A DNA stretch of 64,000 bases from an uncultured Paracoccaceae bacterium (GCA_947496535.1 CANMDE010000004.1:1-64000); one strand, 5' to 3'; shown: positions 1 to 8,412, numbered from the stretch's first letter. Numbers and translations are program-made. The notes: generated by a model from the sequence alone, not told the origin.

Positions 1-142
1 ACTTTCCAGCAAGATAGGGGATTTGTCGCAACCCAGTTTAGAATGTGCCAAATCGACGAAGAAAAATCGCATAATCAGTATTATGTAATATATTCTAAAT
101 AATATCTTTTTAACAATAACCTAACGATGTAAGACAAAGTTC
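1..142 (+). promoter_or_regulatory. AT-rich region upstream of aroQ
   Basis: This stretch is markedly richer in A and T than the genes around it. It carries a short inverted repeat with 6-base arms (70-75 and 80-85, 4-base loop) and several TATAAT-like hexamers between 85 and 115. It probably holds the promoter of the aroQ-luxR pair, but I cannot pick one -35/-10 pair with confidence. No gene end was recognised at the left edge. Confidence 0.4.
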
Positions 143-589
143 ATGACATGTGCCATCCTGATACTGAACGGACCGAACCTCAATCTGTTGGGCACCCGAC
201 AGCCCGAGGTTTATGGACCGACCACCCTCAAGGACATAGAAGCGCTTTGCGACGCGAAAGCAAAGGAACTGGATGTGACTGTCGCTTTCAAGCAAACCAA
301 TCATGAAGGTGAACTTGTCGATTTATTGCATGCTGCGCGCGGCACTTACGATGGGATCATTCTGAACGCTGGCGCTTACACACATACGTCTGTAGCGCTA
401 ATGGATGCGATATCGTCTATTATGCTACCGGTTGTTGAGCTTCACCTGTCCAATATTCATGCACGTGAGGATTTTCGACAAAAATCTTATATCGCACCAG
501 TTGCGGTCGGTCAGATATGTGGTTTCGGTGCAGCGGGTTATCCGCTGGCAATTGACGCCTTGGTTTCATATCTCGGAGCGCAACCGTGA
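143..589 (+). CDS. aroQ: 3-dehydroquinate dehydratase, type II
   Basis: Cytosolic shikimate-pathway enzyme that dehydrates 3-dehydroquinate to 3-dehydroshikimate; type II members are dodecamers. The 148 residues match the family length. Expected catalytic residues are visible: Arg19 and Tyr24 in the N-terminal GTRQPEVYG stretch, Asn75 and His81 in NAGAYTH, His101 in the ELHLSNIHARE motif and Arg112 just after it. The ATG at 143 puts the family N-terminus (ILNGPNLNLLG) directly at the start. The stop overlaps the GTG start of the LuxR-type gene by four bases (GTGA), so the two are probably translationally coupled. Nothing in the sequence ties shikimate synthesis to that regulator, so the pairing may only reflect shared expression. 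Confidence 0.96.
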   Translation: MTCAILILNGPNLNLLGTRQPEVYGPTTLKDIEALCDAKAKELDVTVAFKQTNHEGELVDLLHAARGTYDGIILNAGAYTHTSVALMDAISSIMLPVVELHLSNIHAREDFRQKSYIAPVAVGQICGFGAAGYPLAIDALVSYLGAQP

Positions 590-1341
590 CCCAATTGATC
601 AAGCATCTGGATGCGCTGACTAATGCAAATTCCGTCGAAGAGCTTTGGTCGTTGCATACCAGCCGGATGCTGGCGTTTGGGTTCGATCGTTTGATATACG
701 GCTATACCCGGTATCGCACTTCCAGCTCTTTGGGTGATCCGCAGGATTGGGTTGTTCTTACCACGCAAACACCTGAATACATGGAAATTTTCCTCGATGA
801 AGGTTTTGTGTATCATGCGCCAATGCTGAAATGGGCCCTGGCCAATGATGGTGCTTGCAGCTGGCGCTGGATGAAAGAAATGAGCCTGACCGACAACATG
901 ACCGCCAGCGAACGGCGGATCATGGATGTGAACAAGAGTATGGGTGTTACAGCTGGCTACACCGTCAGCTTTCGGTCGATTTCAGAGCGGACCAAGGCAG
1001 CCATTGCCTTAACCGCAAAGGAAGGAACAGACCAGGAGGCTATCGATCAGGTCTGGGCCAGGCATGGCGACGAGATCATCGTCATGAATAACGTCATGCA
1101 TCTCAAGTTGCTCACCCTCCCCTATTCTGGCGACCGGCATCTTACAAAGCGACAGCGTGAGGTTCTGCAGTGGGTCGGTGACGGCAAAACGACGCTCGAC
1201 ATTGCGATTCTCTTGGGCCTCACTACTGCAACGATTGAAAAGCACCTGCGCCTCGCTCGTGAGGCGTTGGACGTTGAGACAACCGCACAAGCCGTTCTAA
1301 AGGCTGCATTTTATAACCAAATGTTTGTCATTGACGCATAG
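586..1341 (+). CDS. LuxR-family transcriptional regulator (autoinducer-binding type)
   Basis: A 251-residue regulator with an N-terminal autoinducer-binding-like domain (about 15-165) and a C-terminal LuxR/GerE helix-turn-helix (about 186-240, LTKRQREVLQWVGDG). No LuxI-type synthase is in the window, so it is a solo regulator here. Canonical LuxR proteins have an Asp-Pro pair contacting the lactone amide; the matching place reads His-Ala-Pro (77-79), so the Asp is missing. This may mean a different ligand or none. The start is GTG at 586, overlapping the aroQ stop by four bases; this start keeps the usual family length. Family assignment is firm; ligand and targets are unknown. Confidence 0.88.
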   Translation: MTQLIKHLDALTNANSVEELWSLHTSRMLAFGFDRLIYGYTRYRTSSSLGDPQDWVVLTTQTPEYMEIFLDEGFVYHAPMLKWALANDGACSWRWMKEMSLTDNMTASERRIMDVNKSMGVTAGYTVSFRSISERTKAAIALTAKEGTDQEAIDQVWARHGDEIIVMNNVMHLKLLTLPYSGDRHLTKRQREVLQWVGDGKTTLDIAILLGLTTATIEKHLRLAREALDVETTAQAVLKAAFYNQMFVIDA

Positions 1342-1435
1342 TTTGCTTATTTTATGAGCGTTGACGTAAAGTCACACGAAATTTTTTATCGTTTGGTCAG
1401 GATTCCCTGACTTCCTTTACGGTACGTTAATTGGC

Positions 1436-1670
1436 AAGTTAGAGATGTTCCGTGAGTGGTGGCCTTAGGCCTGGGAACGGCGGGTCGTAACCCTTGGTAT
1501 TTCAAGGCTCTGAGATTCGTACCGGGAAACCGGACGCTGGCGCTGGGGGTTTGCCTTTAGGCGTCAGCACCTGATATGTGTCTGCCCCCCGTCCCAACTT
1601 GGGCAGATACAATCATACTGCGGCATCACATTTCTCCCGAGTGTGATGCCGCGCCCCCTGCCGGTTTCGG
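1436..1670 (+). ncRNA. structured non-coding region, possible 6S-like RNA
   Basis: There is no credible reading frame between the LuxR-type gene and the tsf terminator, yet the plus strand is full of strong stem-loops. These are GGCC-TTA-GGCC near 1461-1472 flanked by GUUCC/GGAAC, CCGG-GAAA-CCGG near 1522-1533, an 8-bp GCUGGCGC/GCGUCAGC stem near 1537-1569, an 11-bp stem closing on GGGCAGAUACA near 1577-1611, a 9-bp GGCAUCACA/UGUGAUGCC stem near 1623-1651, and a GC hairpin near 1655-1675. The start (GAGATGTTC at 1442) resembles the 5' end of E. coli 6S RNA and the length is similar, but I could not build the long closing helix with central bubble that defines 6S. Treat the 6S name as a guess; structured RNA is the better supported call. 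Boundaries are approximate. Confidence 0.4.
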
Positions 1671-1698
1671 CGGGGTAGAGTGAGTGAACTTGTTGAGA

Positions 1699-1731
1699 AC
1701 GGTCCGCGTGGTGAGAGGCGCGGGCCGTTTT
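1699..1731 (+). terminator. intrinsic terminator after the structured RNA region
   Basis: A 10-bp stem (1699-1708 pairing with 1719-1728, one G-U pair) with a 10-base loop is followed by TTTT. The orientation is plus, so it ends transcription coming from the structured RNA region or from the aroQ-luxR operon. Confidence 0.75.
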
Positions 1732-1752
1732 CCTTTCGGTCGATCACATAAG

Positions 1753-1782
1753 AAAAAGGCCCGCCAGCATTACTGGGGGCCC
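1753..1782 (-). terminator. intrinsic terminator of rpsB-tsf
   Basis: On the minus strand a GC-rich stem with one bulged base (1758-1767 with 1773-1781) is followed by five or more T residues, about 27 bases after the tsf stop codon. Confidence 0.8.
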
Positions 1783-1808
1783 TCCTCGTTCGTTTATCCT
1801 AATGGATA

Positions 1809-2681
1809 TCAGCTATTCATCTTCGCGACTTCAGCAGCGAAGTCTTCCTCGACCTTTTCGATTCCTTCGCCGACGGCCAGGCGGACGTAGCCCGAAATCT
1901 CAACACCGGCTTCCTTTGCGGCATCCGCAACGGTCAGATCAGGGTTCACCACGAATTGCTGGTTCAGCAACGTGATCTCGGCCATGTATTTTTTCATCCG
2001 ACCAATGATCATCTTTTCGATCACGGCCTCGGGCTTGCCGGATTCGCGGGCGATATCCATCTGGACCTGCTTTTCTTTTTCGACCACGGCTGGATCAAGA
2101 TCGGCTTCAGACAATGATGCGGGGTTCGCAGCAGCGACGTGCATAGCAATCTGCCGGCCAAACGCTTCGTTGTCGCCTTTCAGAGCCACAAGAACGCCGA
2201 TATTGCCCATTCCGTCAGTGGCAGCATTGTGGACATAAGTGACCACCTGATCGCCCTCAAGGGCGGCCATCCGGCGGACGGACATGTTTTCACCAATGAC
2301 AGCCACCGCATCTGTGACGGTTTGCTCAACAGATTTGCCATCAATCTCTGCGGCCTTAAGGGCATCCAGATCCGACACTTCCAAAGCGGCATCAGCAATT
2401 TTGCTGACCATGTTCTGGAAATCCGCGTTCTTGGCCACAAAATCGGTCTCTGAGTTCACTTCAACAGCAACACCTTTGCCTGCTTTCACGGCAACGGCGA
2501 CCAGACCTTCGGCAGCGGTGCGCCCGGCCTTTTTTGCGGCCTTCGCCAGACCCTTGGTGCGCAGCCAGTCAACGGCGGCATCCATATCGCCGGCGTTCTC
2601 GGTCAGCGCCTTTTTTGCGTCCATCATGCCTGCGCCTGTGCTGTCGCGCAGCTCTTTCACCATTGCAGCGGTGATTGCCAT
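1809..2681 (-). CDS. tsf: translation elongation factor Ts
   Basis: Guanine nucleotide exchange factor that regenerates EF-Tu-GTP in the cytosol. The 290 residues show the full EF-Ts layout: an N-terminal UBA-like helical part (1-55) and the diagnostic TDFVAKN motif (79-85) that inserts near the EF-Tu nucleotide site, then the dimerisation core. It lies 74 bases downstream of rpsB on the same strand, the classical rpsB-tsf operon, and is followed by an intrinsic terminator. A start-proximal Shine-Dalgarno-like AAGGAG sits just before the ATG. Confidence 0.98.
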   Translation of the reverse strand: MAITAAMVKELRDSTGAGMMDAKKALTENAGDMDAAVDWLRTKGLAKAAKKAGRTAAEGLVAVAVKAGKGVAVEVNSETDFVAKNADFQNMVSKIADAALEVSDLDALKAAEIDGKSVEQTVTDAVAVIGENMSVRRMAALEGDQVVTYVHNAATDGMGNIGVLVALKGDNEAFGRQIAMHVAAANPASLSEADLDPAVVEKEKQVQMDIARESGKPEAVIEKMIIGRMKKYMAEITLLNQQFVVNPDLTVADAAKEAGVEISGYVRLAVGEGIEKVEEDFAAEVAKMNS

Positions 2682-2716
2682 GTTACTTCTCCTTGAAGCG
2701 GAATTTGATCTTTGCG

Positions 2717-2746
2717 GGCAGGATATAATCCCCCTGCCCGACTGTT
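2717..2746 (-). other. hairpin in the rpsB-tsf spacer
   Basis: The 74-base spacer contains an 8-bp inverted repeat (CGGGCAGG/CCTGCCCG on the minus strand) with a loop of about 9 bases and no T-tract. A stem without a U-run fits an RNA processing or stability element, or weak attenuation between the two genes, rather than a full terminator. Confidence 0.45.
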
Positions 2747-2755
2747 TTGTGACGC

Positions 2756-3553
2756 TTATTCAGCAGGCGCTTCTTCGGCCGGAGCCTCTTCGGCAGCGAC
2801 TTCTTCCTCGACCATCTCTTCGGCCAGGTTTTCCATCGCGCCAACATCGACACCAGCAGCGCCCAATTGTGCGGACATCCCGTCAAGTGCAGCGCGAGAT
2901 GCCAGATCACAGTAAAGCGCGATCGCACGGGCCGCGTCGTCGTTTCCGGGGATGATGTAATCCACACCTTCTGGCGAACAGTTAGTGTCCACGATGGCCA
3001 CAACTGGAATGCCCAGCTTCTTGGCTTCTGCGATGGCCAGGTCTTCCTTGTTCACGTCGATGACGAACAAAAGATCAGGTACGCCACCCATTTCGCGGAT
3101 ACCGCCCAGCGAGGCTTGCAATTTGCCCTGCTCGCGTTCCATGCCAAGACGCTCTTTCTTGGTCAGACCTGCAAAGCCATTTGCAGCGGCCTCATCGATG
3201 GCCTTCAGGCGGTTGATCGATTGGGACACGGTCTGCCAGTTTGTTAGCGTGCCGCCCAACCAACGGTGATTCATGTAATATTGCGCGGACTTTTCGGCGG
3301 CGTCAGCAATCGGCTTGGATGCCTGACGCTTGGTACCGACGAATAGGACGCGGCCGCCTTTGGCGACAGTGTCACGGACAGCTTGCAAAGCCTGATCCAG
3401 CAGCGGGACAGTTTGCGTCAGGTCCATGATATGGATGCCATTGCGCGAACCATAGATGAAAGATTGCATCTTGGGGTTCCAGCGCGCGGTCTGGTGACCA
3501 AAGTGAACGCCAGCTTCCAACAACTGACGCATGGAGAACTCGGGTAAGCCCAT
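2756..3553 (-). CDS. rpsB: 30S ribosomal protein S2
   Basis: Component of the small ribosomal subunit. The N-terminus ([16 protein letters not shown]) and the internal blocks [18 protein letters not shown] and [12 protein letters not shown] are typical of S2. Its length is 265 residues; the last 25 or so are a Glu/Ala-rich acidic tail, common in alphaproteobacterial S2. The ATG at 3553 gives the expected start and follows a purine-rich GGAAAAGG stretch. A promoter with a 17-base spacer lies 118 bases upstream, leaving a leader of about 110 bases that could carry autoregulation. Confidence 0.98.
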   Translation of the reverse strand: MGLPEFSMRQLLEAGVHFGHQTARWNPKMQSFIYGSRNGIHIMDLTQTVPLLDQALQAVRDTVAKGGRVLFVGTKRQASKPIADAAEKSAQYYMNHRWLGGTLTNWQTVSQSINRLKAIDEAAANGFAGLTKKERLGMEREQGKLQASLGGIREMGGVPDLLFVIDVNKEDLAIAEAKKLGIPVVAIVDTNCSPEGVDYIIPGNDDAARAIALYCDLASRAALDGMSAQLGAAGVDVGAMENLAEEMVEEEVAAEEAPAEEAPAE

Positions 3554-3670
3554 GTCGTTTTTCCTTTTCCGGTTTCAGCCTCAGCGGGGGATTAGCATTT
3601 TGCCAACCGGTGGATGCTTTGGGATGTCTCCCCATCGCACCCGCCCCCGCCTGCGGGATTAAGTGAGTGC

Positions 3671-3699
3671 GCTATAGATACGGTTTTGCCTTTGTGCAA
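3671..3699 (-). promoter_or_regulatory. rpsB-tsf promoter
   Basis: On the minus strand a -35 element TTGCAC (3694-3699) and a -10 element TATAGC (3671-3676) are separated by exactly 17 bases. Position and spacing fit a housekeeping sigma factor. The transcript would start near 3664, giving a leader of about 110 bases before rpsB with at least one small hairpin (GATG/CATC). Confidence 0.75.
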
Positions 3700-3709
3700 G
3701 CGTTGTATT

Positions 3710-3750
3710 GCCTCCGGCGGGAGTTTTTTGGCCAAGATGAAGTAGGGAGC
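3710..3750 (+). repeat. 41-bp dispersed intergenic repeat, copy 1
   Basis: This 41-base element matches the reverse complement of 15818-15858 at 38 of 41 positions. It has a small CTCC/GGAG stem followed by TTTTTT, then GGCCAAGATGAAGT. It lies in a non-coding gap between rpsB and the GNAT gene. Similar elements are, to my knowledge, common in Rhodobacterales intergenic regions and look terminator-like. Confidence 0.75.
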
Positions 3751-3789
3751 CCCGAGCCCCATATGACTCAAAACGGGAAAGACCGGTCC

Positions 3790-4344
3790 CTACCCGACCA
3801 TACCTTTGTTCCAAGCAGCACGGTTCAGCCGATAGCACATCGTATCAACCGGCCCGGACAAGACGTCCATCATGATGTTGTGGCTGTAGATGGCCCCCAG
3901 CTTGGTGCTGGCCCGTTGGCTGCGCAAATTTGTTGGCGCGATATGCAGCCACACCGTCTCCGCGTAACCGAACGCATGGTCGAGCATCAGAGTCTTAACG
4001 ATCCGGTTGGTTGGGCCACCCCAGTAGGGGACGGTCAGGAAAGTGTAGCCAATCGAAATACTGTCATCAACATCAGGAGCGGGATAAAAACGGCTGCAAC
4101 CAATGATTTTTTTCGTCTTGTCCTCGGTAATCACCAGCGTCTGGCCTGAGCCAATCAGATAATCAAAATATGGCCCAAAAACCTCTGGCTTGTATCGATC
4201 GGTCGCCGGATGCCCCTCCCATATCCGTGGGTCTGCAGCGGCTTCAGTTAAAGCCGCCCGATGGCTGTTTTCCAAGGGCGACAAGGAAAATCCGTCCCCG
4301 GCCAGTCGCGGTTGGGCATCAAAACCGGCTGGGAATCCGGTCAA
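3790..4344 (-). CDS. GNAT-family N-acetyltransferase (RimJ/RimL-like)
   Basis: Probable acetyl-CoA-dependent acyltransferase; the substrate cannot be told. With a TTG start at 4344 the product has 184 residues, the usual size for RimJ/RimL-like GNATs. It shows the N-terminal strand (FSLSPLENSHR), the TLVITED/KIIGCSRFY central strands and the Asn-containing LHIAPTNLRSQRASTKLGA acetyl-CoA-site region. The TTG overlaps the stop of the HupE-like gene (TTGA), arguing for coupled translation; GGAACGGG upstream serves as ribosome site. A longer frame upstream of 4344 would run inside the HupE gene and adds sequence unlike the family, so I rejected it. Confidence 0.82.
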   Translation of the reverse strand: MTGFPAGFDAQPRLAGDGFSLSPLENSHRAALTEAAADPRIWEGHPATDRYKPEVFGPYFDYLIGSGQTLVITEDKTKKIIGCSRFYPAPDVDDSISIGYTFLTVPYWGGPTNRIVKTLMLDHAFGYAETVWLHIAPTNLRSQRASTKLGAIYSHNIMMDVLSGPVDTMCYRLNRAAWNKGMVG

Positions 4345-5687
4345 AGGAACACCCGTTCCACAAACCAATAGGCCCCCACGACGGCGATGGCGACCGAACA
4401 GGGAATGGCCACGATTTGGCGAAAGGCATCCACATGATCGCGGAGTTGGATCGACGCCATGCACAGAACAAACACCGCAGCCAGCGGCCCTGCAAATGAC
4501 CAGACTGGCGCTTCAAGTGCAGCAGCGAGCCCTGTCGGGTTCAACGCAATCAGAGCCAGTGCGGCAATCAGCAACACGCCATAAACTGCAAAGCCCTGCC
4601 CCACCTCGTTCTGCCCCCGGTCCACACGCAATGCCTGCCAAACACACAGAAACATCACGACAATCACCGCCAGTTGCCCAAGCTCAACACCCACATTGAA
4701 ACCGATCAACGCGGGAATGAACGATCCTTCGGGCAGGCCAAATTCGCCAAGGACTGACGCAAAACCAAGCCCATGCAGCAGCCCAAACCCAAACACGACA
4801 AACGGCCGCCAGTGGCTGATTCCCTTCGCCCAGATGTTTTCAAGCGCAACAAAGACGATTGAGGCCGCAATCAGCGGTTCGACGATGTTCCCCGGAATAC
4901 GGACATAACCCAAAGCGGCCAACGCGAGTGTTATGGTATGGGCCAACGTAAACAGTGACACCTGCAAAAGTAGTGGCCGAAAATTGGCAGAAAGGAAAAA
5001 CAGCCCCAGAACGAACAGAATATGATCGAGGCCCTTGGGAACGATATGATCAAAGCCAACGGGGATATAGCGCACAAAACTCTGCCAGCCTGTCGCCTGA
5101 TCACCTCCTTGCAGGTTTATGGGGGGCGACACCGCCCCGGCCTCCAGATAGCCATCATAGGGTGATGGCACGTCCATCTGACGGATTATCAGAACCCCGA
5201 ATTCAGCCGCCCAGCCCACCTGCAGGTTTTGTGCCCCATCTGGCAGCGGTGCGCTGAATTGCAAGGTAGAGCCACGCACAACTTCCACATCCCCTACGGC
5301 GCCAACTGTCACCGAATCCAAGACAGGGGCCAGCTCTTGCCCATCCGCTGAAAGCGTAATCCGCTCTGCCATATTGGGCCAGAATGCGCGAAAGCGACTT
5401 TCCATCACGTCCGGCTCCAGGCTGCGCAGTTCATCGTAGCTGGCAGCCTCGTCACTTTCGTTGGTATCCGCCGTCTCGGTCAGATTGATTCCGGCGACGA
5501 AACTCTCCAGATTGGCCTCAACTTCAAATACAATCCGATCATCGACCTGCCGCATATCCGCGATGGACGGCAGCACCTCGTGGGCGGCGGCGATTGACGT
5601 CATCGTGAGCCAGAACAGCACAACGCTTGACAACAACCGGCAGAGCGACACCCTAAGGCCAATTGAAAGGGACATATCCATGCGCAT
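4341..5687 (-). CDS. HupE/UreJ-like membrane protein
   Basis: A 448-residue protein with an N-terminal signal peptide ending near the Ala-Ala-Ala-His junction (about residue 36), an extracytoplasmic part of about 180 residues, and a C-terminal membrane domain of six or seven helices. The membrane part opens with GLDHILFVLGLFFL and contains His-rich helices (LFTLAHTITL, GLLHGLGFASVLGEFG), as in the HupE/UreJ_2 family linked to nickel or cobalt handling. The metal role is known for some relatives and is inferred here. The start is uncertain: ATGs at 5687, 5681 and 5675 and a GTG near 5654 all precede the signal peptide. With 5687, the gene overlaps the divergent DUF4198 start codon. Confidence 0.8.
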   Translation of the reverse strand: MRMDMSLSIGLRVSLCRLLSSVVLFWLTMTSIAAAHEVLPSIADMRQVDDRIVFEVEANLESFVAGINLTETADTNESDEAASYDELRSLEPDVMESRFRAFWPNMAERITLSADGQELAPVLDSVTVGAVGDVEVVRGSTLQFSAPLPDGAQNLQVGWAAEFGVLIIRQMDVPSPYDGYLEAGAVSPPINLQGGDQATGWQSFVRYIPVGFDHIVPKGLDHILFVLGLFFLSANFRPLLLQVSLFTLAHTITLALAALGYVRIPGNIVEPLIAASIVFVALENIWAKGISHWRPFVVFGFGLLHGLGFASVLGEFGLPEGSFIPALIGFNVGVELGQLAVIVVMFLCVWQALRVDRGQNEVGQGFAVYGVLLIAALALIALNPTGLAAALEAPVWSFAGPLAAVFVLCMASIQLRDHVDAFRQIVAIPCSVAIAVVGAYWFVERVFL

Positions 5688-6480
5688 GACTGCTCTTATC
5701 CTCGCTTTGGTTGCGGCACCTGCAAACGCCCACGAACTGTGGATCGAACCGCTGCAGTATCAAATTTCGCCGGACGGTACGCTTGAAGCGGACATTGTCA
5801 ATGGGCAAGAGTTCTCCGGCGCGAAACAGCCTTTTCTACCACAACGATTTGTTAATTTTCTGCTCTTTGTGGGGGAAGACGTCGCCCGCGTCAGTGGTCG
5901 TCCCGGCGACCGCCCTGCCCTCAATCAACCCCCGCTGGCCGAAGGTCTGAACATCGCAGGATACCAAGCCAATACTGCAACAGTGACTTATGAGAATTGG
6001 GAGAAATTCCAGAAATTCGTGGATCACAAAGACCTTGGTGATGTCCTGTCCCGACACCGCGCGCGCGGTCTGTCCGAAAACGGGTTTAAAGAGGTTTATT
6101 CGCGGTATTCGAAAACTCTGGTCGGCGTTGGAAACAGCGTTGGGACCGACCTGCGTTTGGGTTTGGAGACAGAGATCGTTGCGCTCGACAACCCTTACAC
6201 CGATGATCTGTCCGGCGGGATGCGGGTGCAGGTCTTCTACCGCGAAAACACGCGGCCGGACACGCAGGTTGAAGTATTTGAAAAAGCACCCAACGGTTCC
6301 GTCAACATCACGTTGTACCGGACCGATGCGAATGGCATCGCCACCTTTCCTGTGCGCCCGGGGCATGAATACATGACCGATGCCGTCGTATTACGGGTTC
6401 CTTCGCAGCAATTGCAGGACGTTTCCGCCTCCGTTTGGGAAACGCTTTGGGCCAATCTGACATTCGCTGTGCCGGGCTGA
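5680..6480 (+). CDS. DUF4198-like secreted protein
   Basis: A 266-residue protein with a clear signal peptide (MRMTALILALVAAPANA) that leaves a mature N-terminus HELWIEP, characteristic of the DUF4198 group. These are predicted periplasmic proteins often found beside metal uptake membrane proteins, and here the neighbour is HupE/UreJ-like. The C-terminal part (TLYRTDANGIATFPVRPGHEY) has the beta-sandwich style of the family. ATG 5680 has AAGG at a good distance, while the open frame upstream lies antisense to the neighbouring gene. The divergent genes leave no spacer, so each promoter must lie in the other's coding sequence. Function unknown; a metal-related role is an inference from context. 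Confidence 0.78.
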   Translation: MRMTALILALVAAPANAHELWIEPLQYQISPDGTLEADIVNGQEFSGAKQPFLPQRFVNFLLFVGEDVARVSGRPGDRPALNQPPLAEGLNIAGYQANTATVTYENWEKFQKFVDHKDLGDVLSRHRARGLSENGFKEVYSRYSKTLVGVGNSVGTDLRLGLETEIVALDNPYTDDLSGGMRVQVFYRENTRPDTQVEVFEKAPNGSVNITLYRTDANGIATFPVRPGHEYMTDAVVLRVPSQQLQDVSASVWETLWANLTFAVPG

Positions 6481-6481
6481 C

Positions 6482-7378
6482 CTAGGACAGGAGCGATGCC
6501 AGCAAGGCCACCTCGGTTCCGGCTAAACCTGCTGACAAATATAGCGTGCGTCGGTGGGTGGAATCGCGCTGTTGCCGGAGCCGATCACCCAAATGAGTTG
6601 GTGCTTGCAATGATGTGTAACGCGCCAGAAAGTGGCCGGAACCCTGTGCACTGATTTGCCGGGGTGCGTCGCTTACCACATCCCCGGCCCATTCCCAGAT
6701 TTCGATAGGTAGTTCATGAGCTGTTGCCGATTTTGGCCCTACCGTGGTCACATGCAAACACTGATCAAGCCATGATATCTCGATGACCGGCTTGTTTGCA
6801 CGAGTTGCACAGATCAGTACATTGGACTGTCTGGTCAGAGTTTGGATATCCATTTCCACCACCACCGGTATCCCGGTCTCATCTTTCAAACGTCTGGCGA
6901 CGTCCTCGGCCCGCGCGGTATCGCGCCCGGCGACGATGAATTTGGCAGGTGGGCTGAGAACCGCAGTTGCATTTGCCTGCGTCCACGCTTGAAGGCCAGT
7001 CCCGACAACGCCACAAACCTCATATCCCGCCGGTCCAGTAGCCGCTCTGGCGATACCGCCCAAAAGTCCCGTGCGCCAAGCCCCCAGCATTTGACCGATG
7101 GCGACTCCGACCATCTGATGGCTCGCTTTGTCCCAACACACCACGACTTGGTCCTCGCGGTCCCGGATCAAACCAGCCCTTGTCGTGTAGGCACGAAACC
7201 CGAAATGCGCTGAGGCCGCTCCCATTGTCAGCGTGATACTTTCGGGGCCAAGATGTTGGCTAAGCCGCGCTGGTGAAGCGGTCCGGCCCGCGGCATCATC
7301 AATGAGAAAGTCGCGCAGTGAAGCAGCGGCACGCCCGATGTCGACACTATTCAGATCGTCATCCGTCAATATCTGCAT
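6482..7378 (-). CDS. ornithine cyclodeaminase / mu-crystallin family protein
   Basis: Probable NAD(P)-dependent enzyme of the ornithine cyclodeaminase/mu-crystallin superfamily, which also includes ketimine reductases and alanine dehydrogenases; the substrate is not resolved. The 298 residues include the Rossmann motif GVVGTGLQAWTQ, the MVGVAIGQMLGAWRTG substrate-side segment with the family Arg-Thr-Gly, and ICATRANKPVIE. I chose ATG 7378 because AGGGG lies 8 bases upstream; an ATG at 7417 would add 13 residues. It converges on the DUF4198 gene with a 1-base gap and no room for a separate terminator. Confidence 0.82.
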   Translation of the reverse strand: MQILTDDDLNSVDIGRAAASLRDFLIDDAAGRTASPARLSQHLGPESITLTMGAASAHFGFRAYTTRAGLIRDREDQVVVCWDKASHQMVGVAIGQMLGAWRTGLLGGIARAATGPAGYEVCGVVGTGLQAWTQANATAVLSPPAKFIVAGRDTARAEDVARRLKDETGIPVVVEMDIQTLTRQSNVLICATRANKPVIEISWLDQCLHVTTVGPKSATAHELPIEIWEWAGDVVSDAPRQISAQGSGHFLARYTSLQAPTHLGDRLRQQRDSTHRRTLYLSAGLAGTEVALLASLLS

Positions 7379-7518
7379 TTCAAGACCCCTAAGATGGTAA
7401 TCCGAATAGCGTAGCATCTGAAGTTAACTACAGATCAAGGCGCTATTTACAGCGTCTGTGGTGAACCAGAAGCACCATTTCGCTTGCCGCCGCTCGTGTG
7501 CTCGGCCAAAACACCGTC

Positions 7519-8412
7519 ATGACCAATACTCCGGATATCCTGTGCATCGGCTCGGTCCTGTGGGACGTGATTGGTCGCAGTGCGAGCCACATGCGGGCTG
7601 GTTCTGATGTGCCCGGGCGCATTACGCGCCTGCCGGGCGGTGTTGCCATGAATATCGCGATGACTTTGCGCCGCTTCGGGATGACACCTGCGCTTTTGAC
7701 CGCCATAGGGCGCGACGCCGAAGGAGACGAACTGATTGGCGAAGCCCAGCGGATGGAGATGATCACCGATTTTATCTATAGATCAGATGACTTACCGACC
7801 GATGTTTATATGGCAGTTGAGGGTGCCAACGGGCTGATCGCCGCCATAGCTGACGCCCATTCGCTCGAGGCCGCAGGTAGTAAAATCCTGCGCCCCCTTT
7901 CAGACGGTACCATCGGAGAGGAAAATACGCCCTATGGCGGCCCCATCGCCCTTGACGGCAACCTTACTGCGGATTTGCTACATGACATCGCCATATCACC
8001 CCTCTTCGCCAAGGCTGATCTGCGCGTTGCCCCGGCCTCACCCGGCAAGGCCGAGCGGCTGCTGGCGCTGATCAACCACCCATCAGCGACGCTCTATGTC
8101 AATCTCGAAGAGGCAGGTCTGCTATGCCAAACCACATTTGACAGCTCAAACACCGCAGCCAAGGCCCTGATCGACCGGGGCGCGCACCGGGTACTGGTGA
8201 CAGACGGGGACAAATCAGCCTCCGAGGGCACAGCCGGCGACATCATCACACAAACCCCGCCGTCAGTCATGGTCACGAGGGTCACCGGGGCCGGTGACAC
8301 ATTCATGGCAGCGCATATAGCATCCGAGGCGCAAGGGATGGGCCGGGCAGACGCCCTCGCCCGCGCCCTGAACGCTGCAGCCACCTATGTTTCGGGAGAA
8401 ACCCCTTTATGA
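7519..8412 (+). CDS. psuK: PfkB-family carbohydrate kinase, probable pseudouridine kinase
   Basis: Likely phosphorylates pseudouridine to pseudouridine 5'-phosphate. The 297-residue product has both PfkB signatures: the N-terminal LPGGVAMNIAMTLRRFG block (38-54) and the C-terminal VTGAGDTF block with catalytic Asp260. The assignment to pseudouridine rests mainly on the neighbour: its stop overlaps the start of the PsuG homologue by four bases (ATGA), the known kinase-glycosidase pair. A GTG 21 bases upstream is an alternative start; neither has a strong ribosome site. Confidence 0.85.
   Translation: MTNTPDILCIGSVLWDVIGRSASHMRAGSDVPGRITRLPGGVAMNIAMTLRRFGMTPALLTAIGRDAEGDELIGEAQRMEMITDFIYRSDDLPTDVYMAVEGANGLIAAIADAHSLEAAGSKILRPLSDGTIGEENTPYGGPIALDGNLTADLLHDIAISPLFAKADLRVAPASPGKAERLLALINHPSATLYVNLEEAGLLCQTTFDSSNTAAKALIDRGAHRVLVTDGDKSASEGTAGDIITQTPPSVMVTRVTGAGDTFMAAHIASEAQGMGRADALARALNAAATYVSGETPL

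Noticed and set aside
2284..2955. Open frame of 223 codons on the plus strand
   Set aside because: Antisense to tsf and the rpsB end; Ala/Ser-rich low-complexity shadow sequence.
5461..5679. Upstream extension of the DUF4198 gene
   Set aside because: It would place 73 residues antisense to the HupE-like gene before the signal peptide; ATG 5680 with AAGG is the natural start.
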